Source: Owenia fusiformis
Taxonomy: Eukaryota > Annelida > Polychaeta > Sabellida > Oweniidae
Reading direction: 5' to 3'
DNA length: 60,000 nt
Assembly (NCBI GenBank): GCA_903813345.2
Contig: CAIIXF020000010.1
Location: 11,477,181 to 11,537,180 of the forward strand
Positions 45,434-57,717 of this stretch are shown here, piece by piece. Every line of letters begins with the position of its first letter. Positions within the stretch are counted from its first letter, which is position 1. A program made the translations under genes and the position numbers. Under the pieces are notes generated by a model. The model saw only the letters and a program-made list of their open reading frames with translations. It was not told the DNA's origin and did no database searches.

Positions 45434-47955
45434 GTATGGGAGCAAAGGTAATTCCGTGTCCTTTTTAGAGGCGAGCTAAGCGACATATATTTTTATGAAC
45501 AATATGTGATACTTACCAAGAAAAATGATGTTGGCAATTCTGAATCCGCGACGGCGTTGCTATGGTAACCAAGTGAATAAGCCAAGCCCACTTTTAGGGG
45601 CTCTTTTTAGTGTTTGGCCCCTATCTCCTTCATTCTTTCTCAGATTTCGATGAAATTCACACCAAATGGAAGGTAATAGATAATGCACTCAAAATATATT
45701 AAGTTGGCAATTCTGAATCCGCGGCAGCGTTACTATGGTAACAAAGTAAATATGCCACACCCACTTTTAGGGGCTCTTTTCGGTGTTTGGCCCATATCTT
45801 CGTCATTATTGCTCAGATTGCGATGAAATTTGCACCAAATGAAAGTTAATAAATGATGCAATCATACAGTTCATAAAATATGCAAATAGAGTGATTTGCA
45901 TCTTAATTATGACGTCATAATTGTTTGTTTTTGTGTATTTTATTTTAATCATGATGTACCCAATTGAAAAAAGCCTATGGAAAATCATCTCCAATTATCA
46001 CCTAACTTACTATTGATAATTAGTTGAAAGTTAGGTGTAAAAATTCACATGCAAATGAGCTAATTATCAACTTAATTAACGCTTAATTTGCAACTTAATT
46101 AACGATTAACTACCATCAATATGCAAATGAGCTATTTACGTAAATTAGTTGAAAGTTAGTTGTAAGTTTGATGTAAGTTAATCTCTAATTATCACCTAAC
46201 TAACTATTGATAATTAGTTGAAAGTTAGGTTTAAGTCAGATTTGTGACATCTCAAAAATGACTCGCTTCTTTTTTGCTTCCCTTCACTCGGAGATTTTTG
46301 CTTCATCTTGAACTATTTTGTGACAGAATATTCATCTTAATTAGGATCTTTCAGAACAGACAACATTGAACTTGAACTATTGACATTTCACAGCAAGAGG
46401 AGGGAAAACCCCATGATTCAATTGATGACATAAGATTTCCTCCTTCGCACACCTCCTTTTGTTGAAAACGTACCCTCCATCTTGGTTTTTAAAGTTTTAA
46501 AATTGACCTAGATTTAAACCAATCAATGATCGACTCGCTAAACCAATCAGCGACGATGTCATCTCAATACAGATTTACATTATAAGCGTATGTCATCTTT
46601 GAACCCTGGGGTTTCTCCCCCTCTTTTTTAATTCTATTTTGCAAATTTTGATTCATGAAAAGTATGTGAAAACATCATTATTGCCATCGACAACTAAAAT
46701 CAGAACACAAACATTAGACTATAACATGTATAATGTTACATAATAAGGACGTAACAGATATAATCAAAAATATGTTTTGAAATGTCTTTGATCTAACAAT
46801 CATTATTTAGAAGAGCACATTTGGATTACTTGTGAAATATAGGTAACCCATGTTAGTACCTAAATTGCATTCTAGGATTAATATTATATGATCTGATTCA
46901 ATAAGATTTTTAAATTCATAAACATTTCAGACAGAAGTGTGAATAAGATTTAACATACATTGTATTCATGTTCTACATACCCTTATAATAATGTTGACCA
47001 AATTTCATGGTAGTATACGCACCATTCACGTTGTAATTCTCAATTTTATGAGAGAAATATCTCTCACATGTTTTCTTTTTCCACCATCTTGAAATTAAAT
47101 TTAGGGGGTTTGTATTTCTAAATCATGGGCCTAATTTACGACTAATTATCATTATAATCATCCTATATGTTAACTATCAACCAATAATCTACTTCAGACC
47201 AAAAACGTTTTAATTTACCACTAACTATCACCCTCAAACATTTCATATCTTAATTATCAACTAAAAATCATAAATCAGCATTATTGTTAACATTTAGCTA
47301 AGTTAATTTACGTTGAACTTGCTACTGATAATTAGGCCATAATTATCATTGATTTAATTAACGCTTAACTTTAATTCCAATTGCCAGCAGAATTGTTGAT
47401 AATTAGTTGTAAATTAGTTGGTAATAAGTTGGTAATTAGTTTTATTTTTCAATTGGGTACTCGTATAAATCTGCGAAATTGTTATTTTTAAAATGGTCTG
47501 TAATGCTTTTAACTACTAGTTAATTAGTTTATTTATTTCAGTTGAGTTTATTAATTTATTACATTCATACATGAATGGTCATAAAACATTGAATAAATGT
47601 TATGAAAGTGTCCAATTCACCCTGTTGCTATGGTAACAGCAAGTAGCAAAACGATCCGCTGTAAACAAGAGAATTCTTTAGGAAATGTTACATTTTGTCC
47701 ATTTGACTGACATGTATTATTTTTAAAATTTGGTGACAGAAAATAACCTAATAACTATAGAAAATTATTTAATTTGGATTGTGTTATGTGATGATGTCAT
47801 TAGGGCAATTGTTAATCAGGGGCGCAGCAAGCTTTCAGTCGGGGGGTGGGGTGGTCCGACACAATTTTTTAAAGATTTTGTTTAATTTTACAAAAATTGA
47901 CGCAACTTCCTTCAAAACTGAGCTAGAAGCTTCGAGTCAAATGCATTTTAAAACT
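45434..47955 (+). repeat. Left arm of the foldback element
   Basis: From tagtatgggagcaaa to gagtcaaatgcatttt, matching the inverse of 50518-51565 once the nested MITE is removed (about 1.02 kb). Its outer half holds two tandem 173-bp subrepeats (ttggcaattctgaatccgcg at 45531 and 45704). Confidence 0.88.
45959..47457 (-). mobile_element. 1.5-kb TA-target non-autonomous transposon, copy 2, nested
   Basis: Inverted, near-identical copy of 37177-38662, with ends CCCAATTGAAAAA and TTTTTCAATTGGG flanked by TA. The right foldback arm preserves the uninterrupted site (catgatgTAtaac when inverted), which confirms insertion at TA with TA duplication. Confidence 0.93.
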
Positions 47956-48545
47956 CTTCTTCTATCTAGTGGTGCTATTTGTATTGGTTACAGGGGGGGG
48001 GGTGCACTCATTACACCCCCTGGCTTTGCCTATGTTAGCTATGGTAACCAGGTGAATATGCCGTCCCCATTTTTCATGACTTTTCCAAAGTTTTGCTTCT
48101 ATCTTTGTCATCATGATAGCTCTGGTGTATATGAAATTTTCATCAAATGGAAGCTAAAGTTTGCTTTTCTTGCTTGGTTTCTTTACAGTGTTTGGTCCTT
48201 TCTCTTTGGCATTTGCGCTTAGATATTCATACTTGTAAAAATGGAATGAGAATCAATCATAGTTTTCAGCTTTGACCTCATTTTATGGTGAATGTCAAAG
48301 GACAATGTACCAATTTGGAATCATTTTGAGCAATTCTACCTTATTTCAAGAAAATAATCACAAAAGCAGCTATGATAGCATAACGAGTATGCCAGTCAGT
48401 TAATCTACATTATCCATGCATTTTCTGATTCACCTGGCATATTCACCTGGTTACCATAGCAACATCATATTGGATTAACATTACCCCCCCCCCTCCCATA
48501 AACAATAAGATAGAACCAATAGATAGAAGAAGAGCTTTAACCAAT
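47953..48545. repeat. Second, smaller inverted repeat inside the foldback element
   Basis: aaactcttcttctatcta near 47950 and its inverse near 48523, plus gctatggtaaccaggtgaat near 48038 with its inverse near 48441. The long frame at 47779-48222 spans this repeat and is not taken as a gene. Confidence 0.7.
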
Positions 48546-48744
48546 TAGTGTCTATGTCCCGAATATGGCACGTTTTTTGAGTATATTGTAAGATGTCAGC
48601 ACTGTAGCATTAGTACTTCATATTTCTTAGAAAAGAAGATACTTGAATAGTAGATTTCTCCAAAGTTCAAGGTCATTTTGTTTTTTGCAGACATATTTTG
48701 AATTTTTTCACAGGAAAGGGCCCAATGTCTCTCAAATTGATATA

Positions 48745-50240
48745 TCAGTCCATAGGCCATAGGAGGCCACTACCATGCTATTGAGGGTCACTTGTTGTTT
48801 TGGATGCCATCGGGGCCACTTAAATATTTTTGGGGCCACAGGGGTCCACTAGGATGCATTTGGGGGCCACGGGGGTCCATTGGAATACATTTGGGGCTTT
48901 GGGGCCACCAGGATGCTTTTAGGGGTCACAGGGGGCCACAAGGGTGCTTTTGATGGCCATGAGGAGCCATTTGCATGCTTCTGGCGGCATCAGGGGGCCA
49001 CTAGGATGGTTTTGGGGGCCACTGGGGGCCAATAGGATGCTTTCAAGGGCCACTAAGATGCTTTTAGGGGGCATAATGGGGCCCTTGGATGCGTTTTGGG
49101 GCACTGGGTGTCACTAGTATGCTTTGTGGGGGCCATTAAAATGATTTTGGGGTCCACAGGGGCCCATTGGAGTGCTTTTAGTGGCCACCTGGGGCCACTG
49201 AGATGCCCTTTGGGGTCACAGGGGGCAAATGGGATGCTTTCGGGGGCTACTAAGATGCTTTTAGGGTCCATAATGGGGCCACTTGGATGCTTTTTGGGCC
49301 ACTGGGTGTAACTAGTATGCTTTTTGGGGGCCACTGGGGCGGCAAATGGGAAGCTTTTTGGGCCACTGGGGCCCACTAAAATGATTTTAGGGTCCATTGA
49401 AGTGCTTTTAGATGCCATCTGGGGCCACTGAGATGCTTTTGGACCACAGGGGGGCAATGGTATGCTTTCGGGGGCCACTGGGATGCTTTTAGGGGGCATA
49501 GTGGGGTCACTTGGATGCTTTTTTGGGCCACTGGGTGTCACTAGTATGCTTTTGGGGCCACTGTCGGGGGCAATAGGAAGCTTTTGGGGCCACTGGGGGC
49601 AACTAGAATGATTTTTGGATCCACAGGGGGCTTTTAGAGGCCACTGGTATGCTTTTTTGGGCCACAGGGGTCAATAGGATGCTTTCGGGGCCACTAGGAT
49701 GCTTTTAGGGGGCATAAAGGGGCCAATTGGATGCTTTTTGGGCCATTGGGTGTCACTAGTATGCTTTTTGTGGGTCACTTGGGGGCAACTTGGAAGCTTT
49801 TGGGGCCTCTAGAATGAGTTTGGGTCCATTGGAGTGCTTTTAGAGGCCACTTGGGGCCACTGAGATGCTTTTCGGGGCAACGTTTTGGGGCCACAGGGGG
49901 CCACTCGGTTCATGTAATGTTTCACAGAGAGGTACTAGGATACTTTTGAGGGCCTCATAGCAGCACTAATTTGTTTTTAGGGGCCACTGGGGACAACTGG
50001 GATGCTTTTGAGGACCACATGGGGCCACTATGATGCTTTTGGGGGGCATCTGGGGGCTATTGGGATGCTTTTTGGGGCATCTGGGGGCCACTGGGATGAT
50101 TTTGGGAGTCATAAGAGCCGCTAGTATGCTTACGGGGGCCACTAGAATGCTTTTAGGGGCCACTTTGGGGCACTGGGATGCTTTCTCGGATCATATGGGG
50201 CCACAGCCGTGCTTTTGAATGTCACTGGGGCCTATTTAGT
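48745..50240. repeat. G-rich tandem array with 200-230-bp higher-order units
   Basis: Degenerate short units of the type ggggccactgggatgctttt on the plus strand. Larger units recur: ttttagggggcata near 49064, 49258 (variant), 49487 and 49692. Strong strand asymmetry with many GGG/GGGG runs. The minus frames of up to 162 residues (Pro/Lys/Ser repeats) are by-products. Confidence 0.85.
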
Positions 50241-50517
50241 ATTGAATTATAACAAACAGACCAAGTTTAAGTTAATGACAGTGTAAAATTACATGTTTGT
50301 TAACATGTTAAAGTTATGATATTATAAATAGGTTTTACAACCACTAAATCATAACCTCTTAACCCAAAATGTTATCATGGGCACTTGTGTCTATGTCCAG
50401 TATTTCGGATGCCTCTGGAACAAAAACGAATTTTTTCTAAGTTATGCTACCCAGGTTAGGAAACATAAAAATTATTTAAAAAATACTAATGCATTCAATC
50501 TGTTGTCATTATTGGGT

Positions 50518-51565
50518 TAAAATGCTTTTGACTTGAAGCTTCTAGCTCAATTTTGAAGGAAGTTGCATCAATTTTTGTAAAATTCATCGTAAAACCATTT
50601 TTGGGTTGCTTATGTCACGATCGACCCCCCTGACTGAAAGCTGGCTGCACCCCTGATTAATAATTGCCCTTATGACATAATAATATAACACAATCCAAAT
50701 TAAACAATTTTCTATAGTTATTAGGTTATTTTGTCATCAAATTTTAAAAAGAATACATGTCAGTCAACTGGTCAAAATTTAACATTTCCTAAAGAATTCT
50801 TGTTTACAGCGGACAGTTTTGCTACATGATGTTACCATAGCAACAGTGTGAATTGAACATTTTTTATTTGAATTAGACATCTTTCATTACATTTATTCAA
50901 TTTTTCTATGACCATAAATGTGTGAATGAAATAAACTTATAAACTCAACTAAAAGAAATAAACTAGTTGAAAGTATTACTGACCATTTTAAAGACAGTAA
51001 TTTCACAGAGTTATACATCATGATTAAGATAAAATATGCAAGAACAAACAGTTATGACGTCATAATTAAGATGCAAATCACTCTAATTGCATATTTTATA
51101 AAATATATGATTGCTTCATCTATTACCTTTCATTTGGTGCAAATTTCATCTAAAGCTGAGCAATAATGACGAAGATATGGGCCAAACACTGAAAAGAGCC
51201 CCTAAAAGTGGGTGTGGCATATTTACTTTGTTACCATAGTGACGCTGCCGCGGATTCAGAATTGCCAACTTAATATATTTTGATTGCATTATCTATTACC
51301 TTCCATTTGGTGTGAATTTCATCGAAATCTGAGCAATAATGAAGGAGATAGGGGCCAAACACTGAAAAGAGCCCCTAAAAAGTGGGCGTGACTTATTCAC
51401 TTGGTTACCATAGCAACGCCGTCGCGGATCCAGAATTGCCAACATCGTTTTTCTTGGTAAGTATCACGTATAGATCATAAAAATGTATGTCGCTTAGCTC
51501 GCCTCTAAAAAGGACACGGAACCTCTTATTTGGACTTTTGCTCCCAGACTATTATGTTTGGATTT
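50518..51565 (-). repeat. Right arm of the foldback element
   Basis: Inverse of the left arm without the MITE. It includes two 173-bp subrepeats and runs out to gctcccagactattatg. It preserves the pre-insertion TA site near 51023. Confidence 0.88.
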
Positions 51566-52340
51566 TTATTTGCATAGTCTGTAAAAATACTACTTTTAGG
51601 TCTTGAGATGTAAATTGACATCATTCGAATACCTCCAATTTTTCTCAACAGTAACAATAGGTGGGATATTGATGACAAAAATCTGATGACGTTTTGAAAA
51701 TCGACATTCCCATGTTAAACGAATGGGAACTATAGGTTTGTCGCAAGTCAAGTGACAAAATATTCATCTTTCCGAGTTGTCGCAAAAATATAAATTATGT
51801 AGAAAATTGAATTTGCAAACTTTGTTTAACAAAATTGCTATGTTTCTTCACGTTCAAAAAAGCTATAATTCTCCAAAGTCAAAATTATTTTTCAAGAACC
51901 CTCTGCTATTGGAATAACACAGGGGCGAAAAATGATTTTCAAAAATGACTTTGAAGCTCTGAAACTTTAATGTTCACAAAGTAAACTGAGCACTAAGCAA
52001 AAAAGTTACACAATTAAATTTTCTTTACAAAAATAATTTTGGTAAAGCATTTAGTGAATAGATGTCCAGAAATCTGATTTGCCCCGAACCCATTTCCCAT
52101 TGCTTTACATGGGAATGACAATTTTCAAAAATGCATCAAATTTGTCATCAATTGTGGACCTATTGAATTTACGAAAAAGTGAAACTTTAGAGGCATTGGA
52201 AATGAAGTCAAGTTACATTTCCACCTTTATCATTATTAGTATGTTCGTTGCTGGTTATGTAAATAAAATTTCAAACATGAAGAGGCTTTAACACGTAGTC
52301 CAAAGAGGGAATTAGGGTTGCCAAACTTATGGAGGGGAGT

Positions 52341-54880
52341 GTAGGATCGTGTGAGACATACACGTAATGTTCATTATTATAGTACCCATTGAATCTGTCT
52401 GCCCCTGCCCCTCCTACTGTACCTGCTTATGATATTTTACCGGGAATGTCGAATTGCCCGCCCAGATGTCACAAATACATGTCAATTGCAATTAAATGTA
52501 TATGGGTTCGAAGAACCTGGGTTAAGAACAGTCTGAACCAAAATAACAAGCGAAAATGAAACATTTGTTTGATACATGGCCGTGTCAATGATGATTCCCA
52601 AGTACTAAGCCCTGGTGCCGATAAATAGAATCAATTAGATGCATCTAAGCTCTCTCGTAATAGAAATGTCAAAAGTAGTCCTCTACTCAATAAAATGGAT
52701 CACTTTGTAAAGTGATACATTTAAAATCGCCTAAAATGAAGCGAGCAAAAAGCAATTATGCTAGATACAGATGAGTATGTGTCTTAGAAGCTAAATTGAT
52801 TTCTTGTAGGGATTTCAGGAGGGATTATTCAGCCATCAAAATCAACATCTATAACTGTCGATAGGGGGCGTGGTGTGATATCGTTTGCGCAAAAGTCACT
52901 TATCAAAGTCTCGGATTCAATCAAGCTAGATAATTTTTCAAGAAGATCCCACCTAATGACATTACCGTTCAAATGTTGCTAGCGCTCGGATTAACTGCTC
53001 TGGACCAAATCAGATTTATTTTTAACTGATTAAGTTGTATTTCCTGATCGGAAGAAATCATTTTAAGCCTTAATGGATAATTCTGTCAATTGAATCGCAA
53101 GTTGGAAAGCAGCAGAATTGAACATCACTGCCATTGAAAGATTCTTCAATGAGTCACATTCTTTTTTCTGTTTTACTGACACATAACCATATTTTCTATG
53201 ACTTCAACCGTCCAGAGTCGCTTCCATTTGCTTTCTTTTTGTGCATTTAGTAACCGATTTATTCAGATAGATTACGCACATCCCAGATATATACAACCGA
53301 GTCTATCATTTGATACAAACATTCTTTGCATCATCATAATTGTGTAGAGGCTCAAAAAGCTATGCTTTTCATATGTTTGCCGTTTCTGATTCCCCAGGTT
53401 TGCCTTATGTGTTCATCTTAAGCCCTCTATACTAATGACGAAAATCAAGATTATTTCTTCTCGCATATTGTTTAATATTCAAAATTTAGTCAAAGTGGTG
53501 TCATATTTGAAATCTACATGTAAAAGAACATCTAGAAATACGGTTTTGAAAATTGTTTATCAACTTTGAAAATTTAATGTTTTTGGAAAATGTGACTTTT
53601 AGTTCGAGGAGATTCCCTTAGACCCGATGTTATAAAATCACAAAAAGTGAAATATCCTTTCTTGTTAATTAGAATACTATTTGATACGTAAAGGTGATAT
53701 GAAAATTGAACCACTAAAACTGATAATATCTAAATTAAAGGGAACTTTCTACTATACCCGCCATGTTATCTGACCCGAATAAGCCACCTGGTGGTAAAAC
53801 TGGTAACTACCTATACAAATTGCATCTGAGTTATTGCTCTACAGCAGCCGTACAGCGACCGATCTCAAAATAGATATACAAAATTGACATCGGACTGTTT
53901 ATTCATATGATATGTTATGATGCGTATTTCTCTCGATTCTGGGAAGCTACGGCCGCTGTAGGGTAACCGTGTCAAATGTAACAGGTATAGGTCTGTCGTT
54001 TGTGCTTTCCCTTGTTTGCCATTTATGCGTTCCTAGTCTTCGAGAAGATCATAGACTTAGATGCATAAATGTGCCATGGCGGTTTTGTTTAACATACAAA
54101 GCGTTCTTCAGGGTTCATCACTTAGTCTTATTACCTATCTAAGATGTTACAAAATTGCAATCGTGATCAATTGCCATTTTCATCAAATGAATTTGACTGA
54201 GTACCTTTATTACTACCTTTAATTTCCATAATACCATAAAAAGACAGAGTGGCGCTTTGTCAAGATGTGAATTGATGAAATGATGTTTTTGGTACGTCGG
54301 ACACTCCCATTCCTATCACGATCCATTACGCTAATAAGCTACGGACTCAAGTCGGCGAAAAATAATCACGATGTCTTTTGTTAGGAGCCGTCTCTTCTTA
54401 GTTCCTAATCAGAAATATTACATGATTATAATCTTAATGAATATATTAAATACACTTCGATCTTGTTCACCTTTTTATAAAGTAATCATATTCCCTGATG
54501 ACTGCAAAAATTGAAGCATTAATAGATATAATGACTTCTAAATCAAATTAAATCATCAGATTAGATCCGGTCGGATATCGACAAATAGGATGAAGGCATC
54601 CCAGGTTGAATATAAAAAAGCGTTGCAAGTAGCTCTAGAGCAAATCAGAATAGGCCTCGGGATATTATCTTCGAACTCGCTGCAGTCTTGATCTTTGTCG
54701 TCAGGATGCACCCGATCCGCGAGAAGGGCAGAGTAAGACTGGGGTGGTGCCCTACCTATATTTTTGATATGACCTTATTAGGGTTGCATATATGCAGCAT
54801 GTCTATTTCTTGCATATCTTCACATCGAAGATAATGGTCTAATTAGACCGATATCCTAATTAAAACGAGATGGACGTACT
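52341..54880. other. No gene seen
   Basis: AT-rich sequence without domain-like frames or recognised repeats. Confidence 0.5.
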
Positions 54881-54882
54881 AA

Positions 54883-54908
54883 CAAACAAACAAACAAACA
54901 AACAAACT
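54883..54908. repeat. (AAAC)n microsatellite
   Basis: Six perfect AAAC units. Confidence 0.9.
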
Positions 54909-54939
54909 GACGAACTTGGACTGCATGAAAATAGACTAT

Positions 54940-56620
54940 TTATCAACGATCCAGTTTAAACTACATTCACACTTAACTGTTTCTCACTATATTCTTCCAA
55001 AATTTTGCCGAACGGGCTTAAACTATGCAAACGGATTGTACGTAGTTACAACCTTTTAGGGTCTTTTTATTCAAGTTATGAACGTGCTCGGAAGGGCATG
55101 ATGGCCTGAGTCTGTTCTTCTTGACGTCCATCCCATTGTACAGCTCGTTTATCCTGTTCATAGACAAACAAAACTCGACAAATGTACTTTCTCAGTCGCA
55201 ATTACGACATTCCAAAAATGCGTATTAGGTTCTCATTTAGTCGACATCCTCGATCTTGGTTCATGGATTGAACATTGTTAACCCCCTATCACACCAAACT
55301 AGTTCTCACCCATTCTTTCCAGTTCTACAAAAGAAAGTCGTAAAACGGGCTAAATCTGGCTCTGGACTGGAAATATAGCTACTTCATTTATAGTCTTCAA
55401 TACGTCCTGGACGTACTACGAACGAAACCGTCGTACTTCAATCCTACTAGGGACGTTTTAACAACGAGTTGAACTGTCTGAGGACGTGTTGAGAACGAGG
55501 TAGAACTAATTGCAAACGGGTTTAAACTGATTAAGAACGTATTTAACACTGCTTATGAACGAGTTAGCAAAAATAAAGCTATCACACCAAACAAGTTGCC
55601 ACTGCGTTCTTCAAAACTGGTTTTAAACTGTGTGCGAACGGAATGAACGTAGCTGCAACTTTCTAAGGTCTATTTACGAACTTTATGAACGTTCTCAGAC
55701 GGGAATGTGATTTTAGAATTTTGAATCGATTCAAAATTCGATGGCGACCATACCGTTCTGTAATCAGGTCATGTTGACCTTCTAGACTAAGGGACGCGTT
55801 CTACGACGTTGCACACCGACGTGGTGCGACCTGAACGAACTGCGAACGAGATGGACGTATTGACGACTGTTTAAGAACGAAGAAGCTAATTATTTCAGAC
55901 ATATTTCCCGACCACAGCCAGATTGAGCCCGTTTTACGACGTTTTCGTAGGACTGGCAAGAACGGGTAAGAACTAGTTTGGTGTGATAGGGGGGTTACAA
56001 TTCGTTCAGGTCGCATCGTGTCGGTTTGCACACGGGCTGCAAGTGTTATCTGATTGCACAGCGTCGTTAACGCATCCCTCGGAGGTTCGAAGAACGGCGT
56101 TCGTAGTCGGAAGTCATCTCGGTTGGAGTACGTTGTCAAACATCTTATGGTCGCCATCGAATTTTCAAATGGTTCGAAATCGAAATCACCTTCTCGTCCG
56201 AGCACGTCCATAAAGACCGTAAAACGTTCCGACTACACAACGTATCTAAGCATTGCAATTACGTCCTTAATCAGTCTAAGCCCGTCGACAATCAGTTCTC
56301 ACCTCGTTCTCAATACGTCCCTACTCCTAGTAAGGTGAATACGACAGTTCCGTTCGTAGTTACGTCCAGCTTGTCTAAGTTCTGGATGACCTACCCGTTC
56401 GAATACGTTGTAAATATACCCCCGAAAGGATTTAAGTAGGTTCAGTCCGTTCATACACCGTTTAAGCCCATTTCAAGAACGAAGAACTAGTTTTGTTTGA
56501 AATGTGGGTTATACACGAACTAGCATCGTATCTTTAGCTAAAAGTCATTTCACCCCGACCACAGTCCGTTTAACGATTTTAAGGACGGATGAGGGGAAAG
56601 GTAACAAGGAAATACAGTAA
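54940..56620. mobile_element. Cluster of related TTAA-type repeats, GAACG-rich
   Basis: The whole stretch repeats motifs such as gaacggaatgaacgtag and aggtctatttacgaac in direct and inverted copies; for example 54980-55100 resembles 55590-55715, and inverse forms occur near 56340-56480. It appears to be several copies of one family nested together. The 136-residue minus frame at 55801-56211 runs across them and is rejected. Confidence 0.6.
55278..55998. mobile_element. 721-bp element with long inverted ends and a TTAA-like target
   Basis: The left end TTAACCCCCTATCACACC is the inverse of the right end GGTGTGATAGGGGGGTTA. The match continues inward (aaactagttct ... cgtaaaacgggct with its inverse) for roughly 100 bp. 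The left flank is TTAA, the right is TTAC, so one target copy has decayed. Confidence 0.75.
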
Positions 56621-57159
56621 TTCAACATCTAGCAGCTAATTGTAGTAGAGTCACAAATGTCTATCACAGTTGAATTATATACAGTGACTTGATCAGAGTT
56701 GTTCATCATCCGATCATCTTCATTGCTCGTCTTAACACCAAATAATCAGATTTCATTTCAATTTCAAGATAGCACGTTTTAGCGCATCCATGCGGAAACT
56801 TTTCCAATCAAACAACCAGAGCGCGATTCGAATTTCACTAAATCAATTTGAGGATAGTTAGTTAGTGGCATTAATATGATTTTGATCGAAGCGAACAACT
56901 AGCTGATGTATTGATGATCTAAGGTCAAAATAACCAGGCTCTCTTTGATGATCAACAGTCAAAATAACCAGTTTTTGTATAATGGTTTCTGTTTTGTGAT
57001 CCTCGACTCTGGTCACCTTGCATAACAACAGTTTTATACATTATGATAGCCTATGCTACAATTTAAAATCTGTTCATGAAAATGATTTTGTTGTAACTGT
57101 TTATTTTAAGGACATCCGACATAAATAAATCATGATCGTTGTTCATATGATACCTGCAT

Positions 57160-57300
57160 ATAATCGCCGATGGAATGGTATCAGGAAACGGTAACAGTCG
57201 TGACCCTGTCTTTCAAAATGGTGGACCATAAATGTCAATTTTCACTTTGCCATGAACATTCAGCATTGATCCGCCGTAACTTCCTGATACTGACCATTGG
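57160..57300. repeat. Short inverted repeat
   Basis: atggtatcaggaaacggtaac near 57175 pairs imperfectly with gttac/cttcctgatactgaccat near 57275. Possible MITE remnant. Confidence 0.4.
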
Positions 57301-57373
57301 AGTGCCACAATGAGATGCTAGCAACTGAAGAGTTCCGGTGATTTTTCCTTGGTAAATATATTTTTATTAGCAT

Positions 57374-57379
57374 TTTATT
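57374..57379 (-). terminator. Candidate poly(A) signal of the KEN gene
   Basis: Minus-strand AATAAA about 200 nt past the stop codon; another lies at 57363-57368. Confidence 0.45.
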
Positions 57380-57578
57380 AATACGCGTGATTAGCCTATT
57401 CATTTGAGCCATTTTCACAATTCGGCTCGACCCAGGATGTAAACATTTTACTGAAAAATAATAATATAGGCTATATATTTGTAGTTAGACTTTTTTAATT
57501 CATTGCCCAACCAACATATGTCACTTGTACATAAATCTGTCCATATTCGCTTGATGCCTTTGAACTGATGGTCAAAGA

Positions 57579-57717
57579 TCAGAAGAAAGGTTTGTATGCT
57601 CCTCGCTCTGTCCAGGGAGTAGTCTTGATAACTCTGTAGACGGACACGAGAAGCCTGGGGAAGCGAGCAGTGAAGTACTGGTATCTGTCCCGTAAAAGTT
57701 CCTGCAACTCTCCGTTC
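57579..57717 (-). CDS. KEN gene last exon
   Basis: The acceptor is ttctttccag; phase 2 in. Encodes NGELQELLRDRYQYFTARFP, RLLVSVYRVIK and the end KPFF, TGA. The RFPxLL motif is typical of the KEN C-terminus. Confidence 0.93.

Larger units (their letters stand above)
45402..52340. mobile_element. Foldback-like element, about 6.9 kb
   Basis: Outer ends share an exact 16-bp inverted repeat, ACTCCCCTCCATAAGT (45402-45417 and 52325-52340). Inside are arms of about 1 kb (45434-47955 left, 50518-51565 right), inverted to each other. The left arm is interrupted by a 1.5-kb TA-target MITE. The centre has a second smaller inverted repeat and a 1.5-kb G-rich array. No transposase and no clear target-site duplication are visible. 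The 0.8 kb between the right arm and the right end has no left counterpart, so the outermost limits are less certain than the arms. Confidence 0.7.

Noticed and set aside
47779-48222. 147-residue plus-strand ORF
   Set aside because: It lies across two inverted-repeat layers of the foldback element; no transposase motifs are visible.
49053-49541. 162-residue minus-strand ORF rich in Pro/Lys/Ser
   Set aside because: It is the translation of the G-rich tandem array; the repeat lacks stop codons in that frame and there is no start or splice context.
55801-56211. 136-residue minus-strand ORF
   Set aside because: It crosses the boundary of a TTAA-type element and its neighbours; no domain resemblance and no splice sites needed by a real gene.
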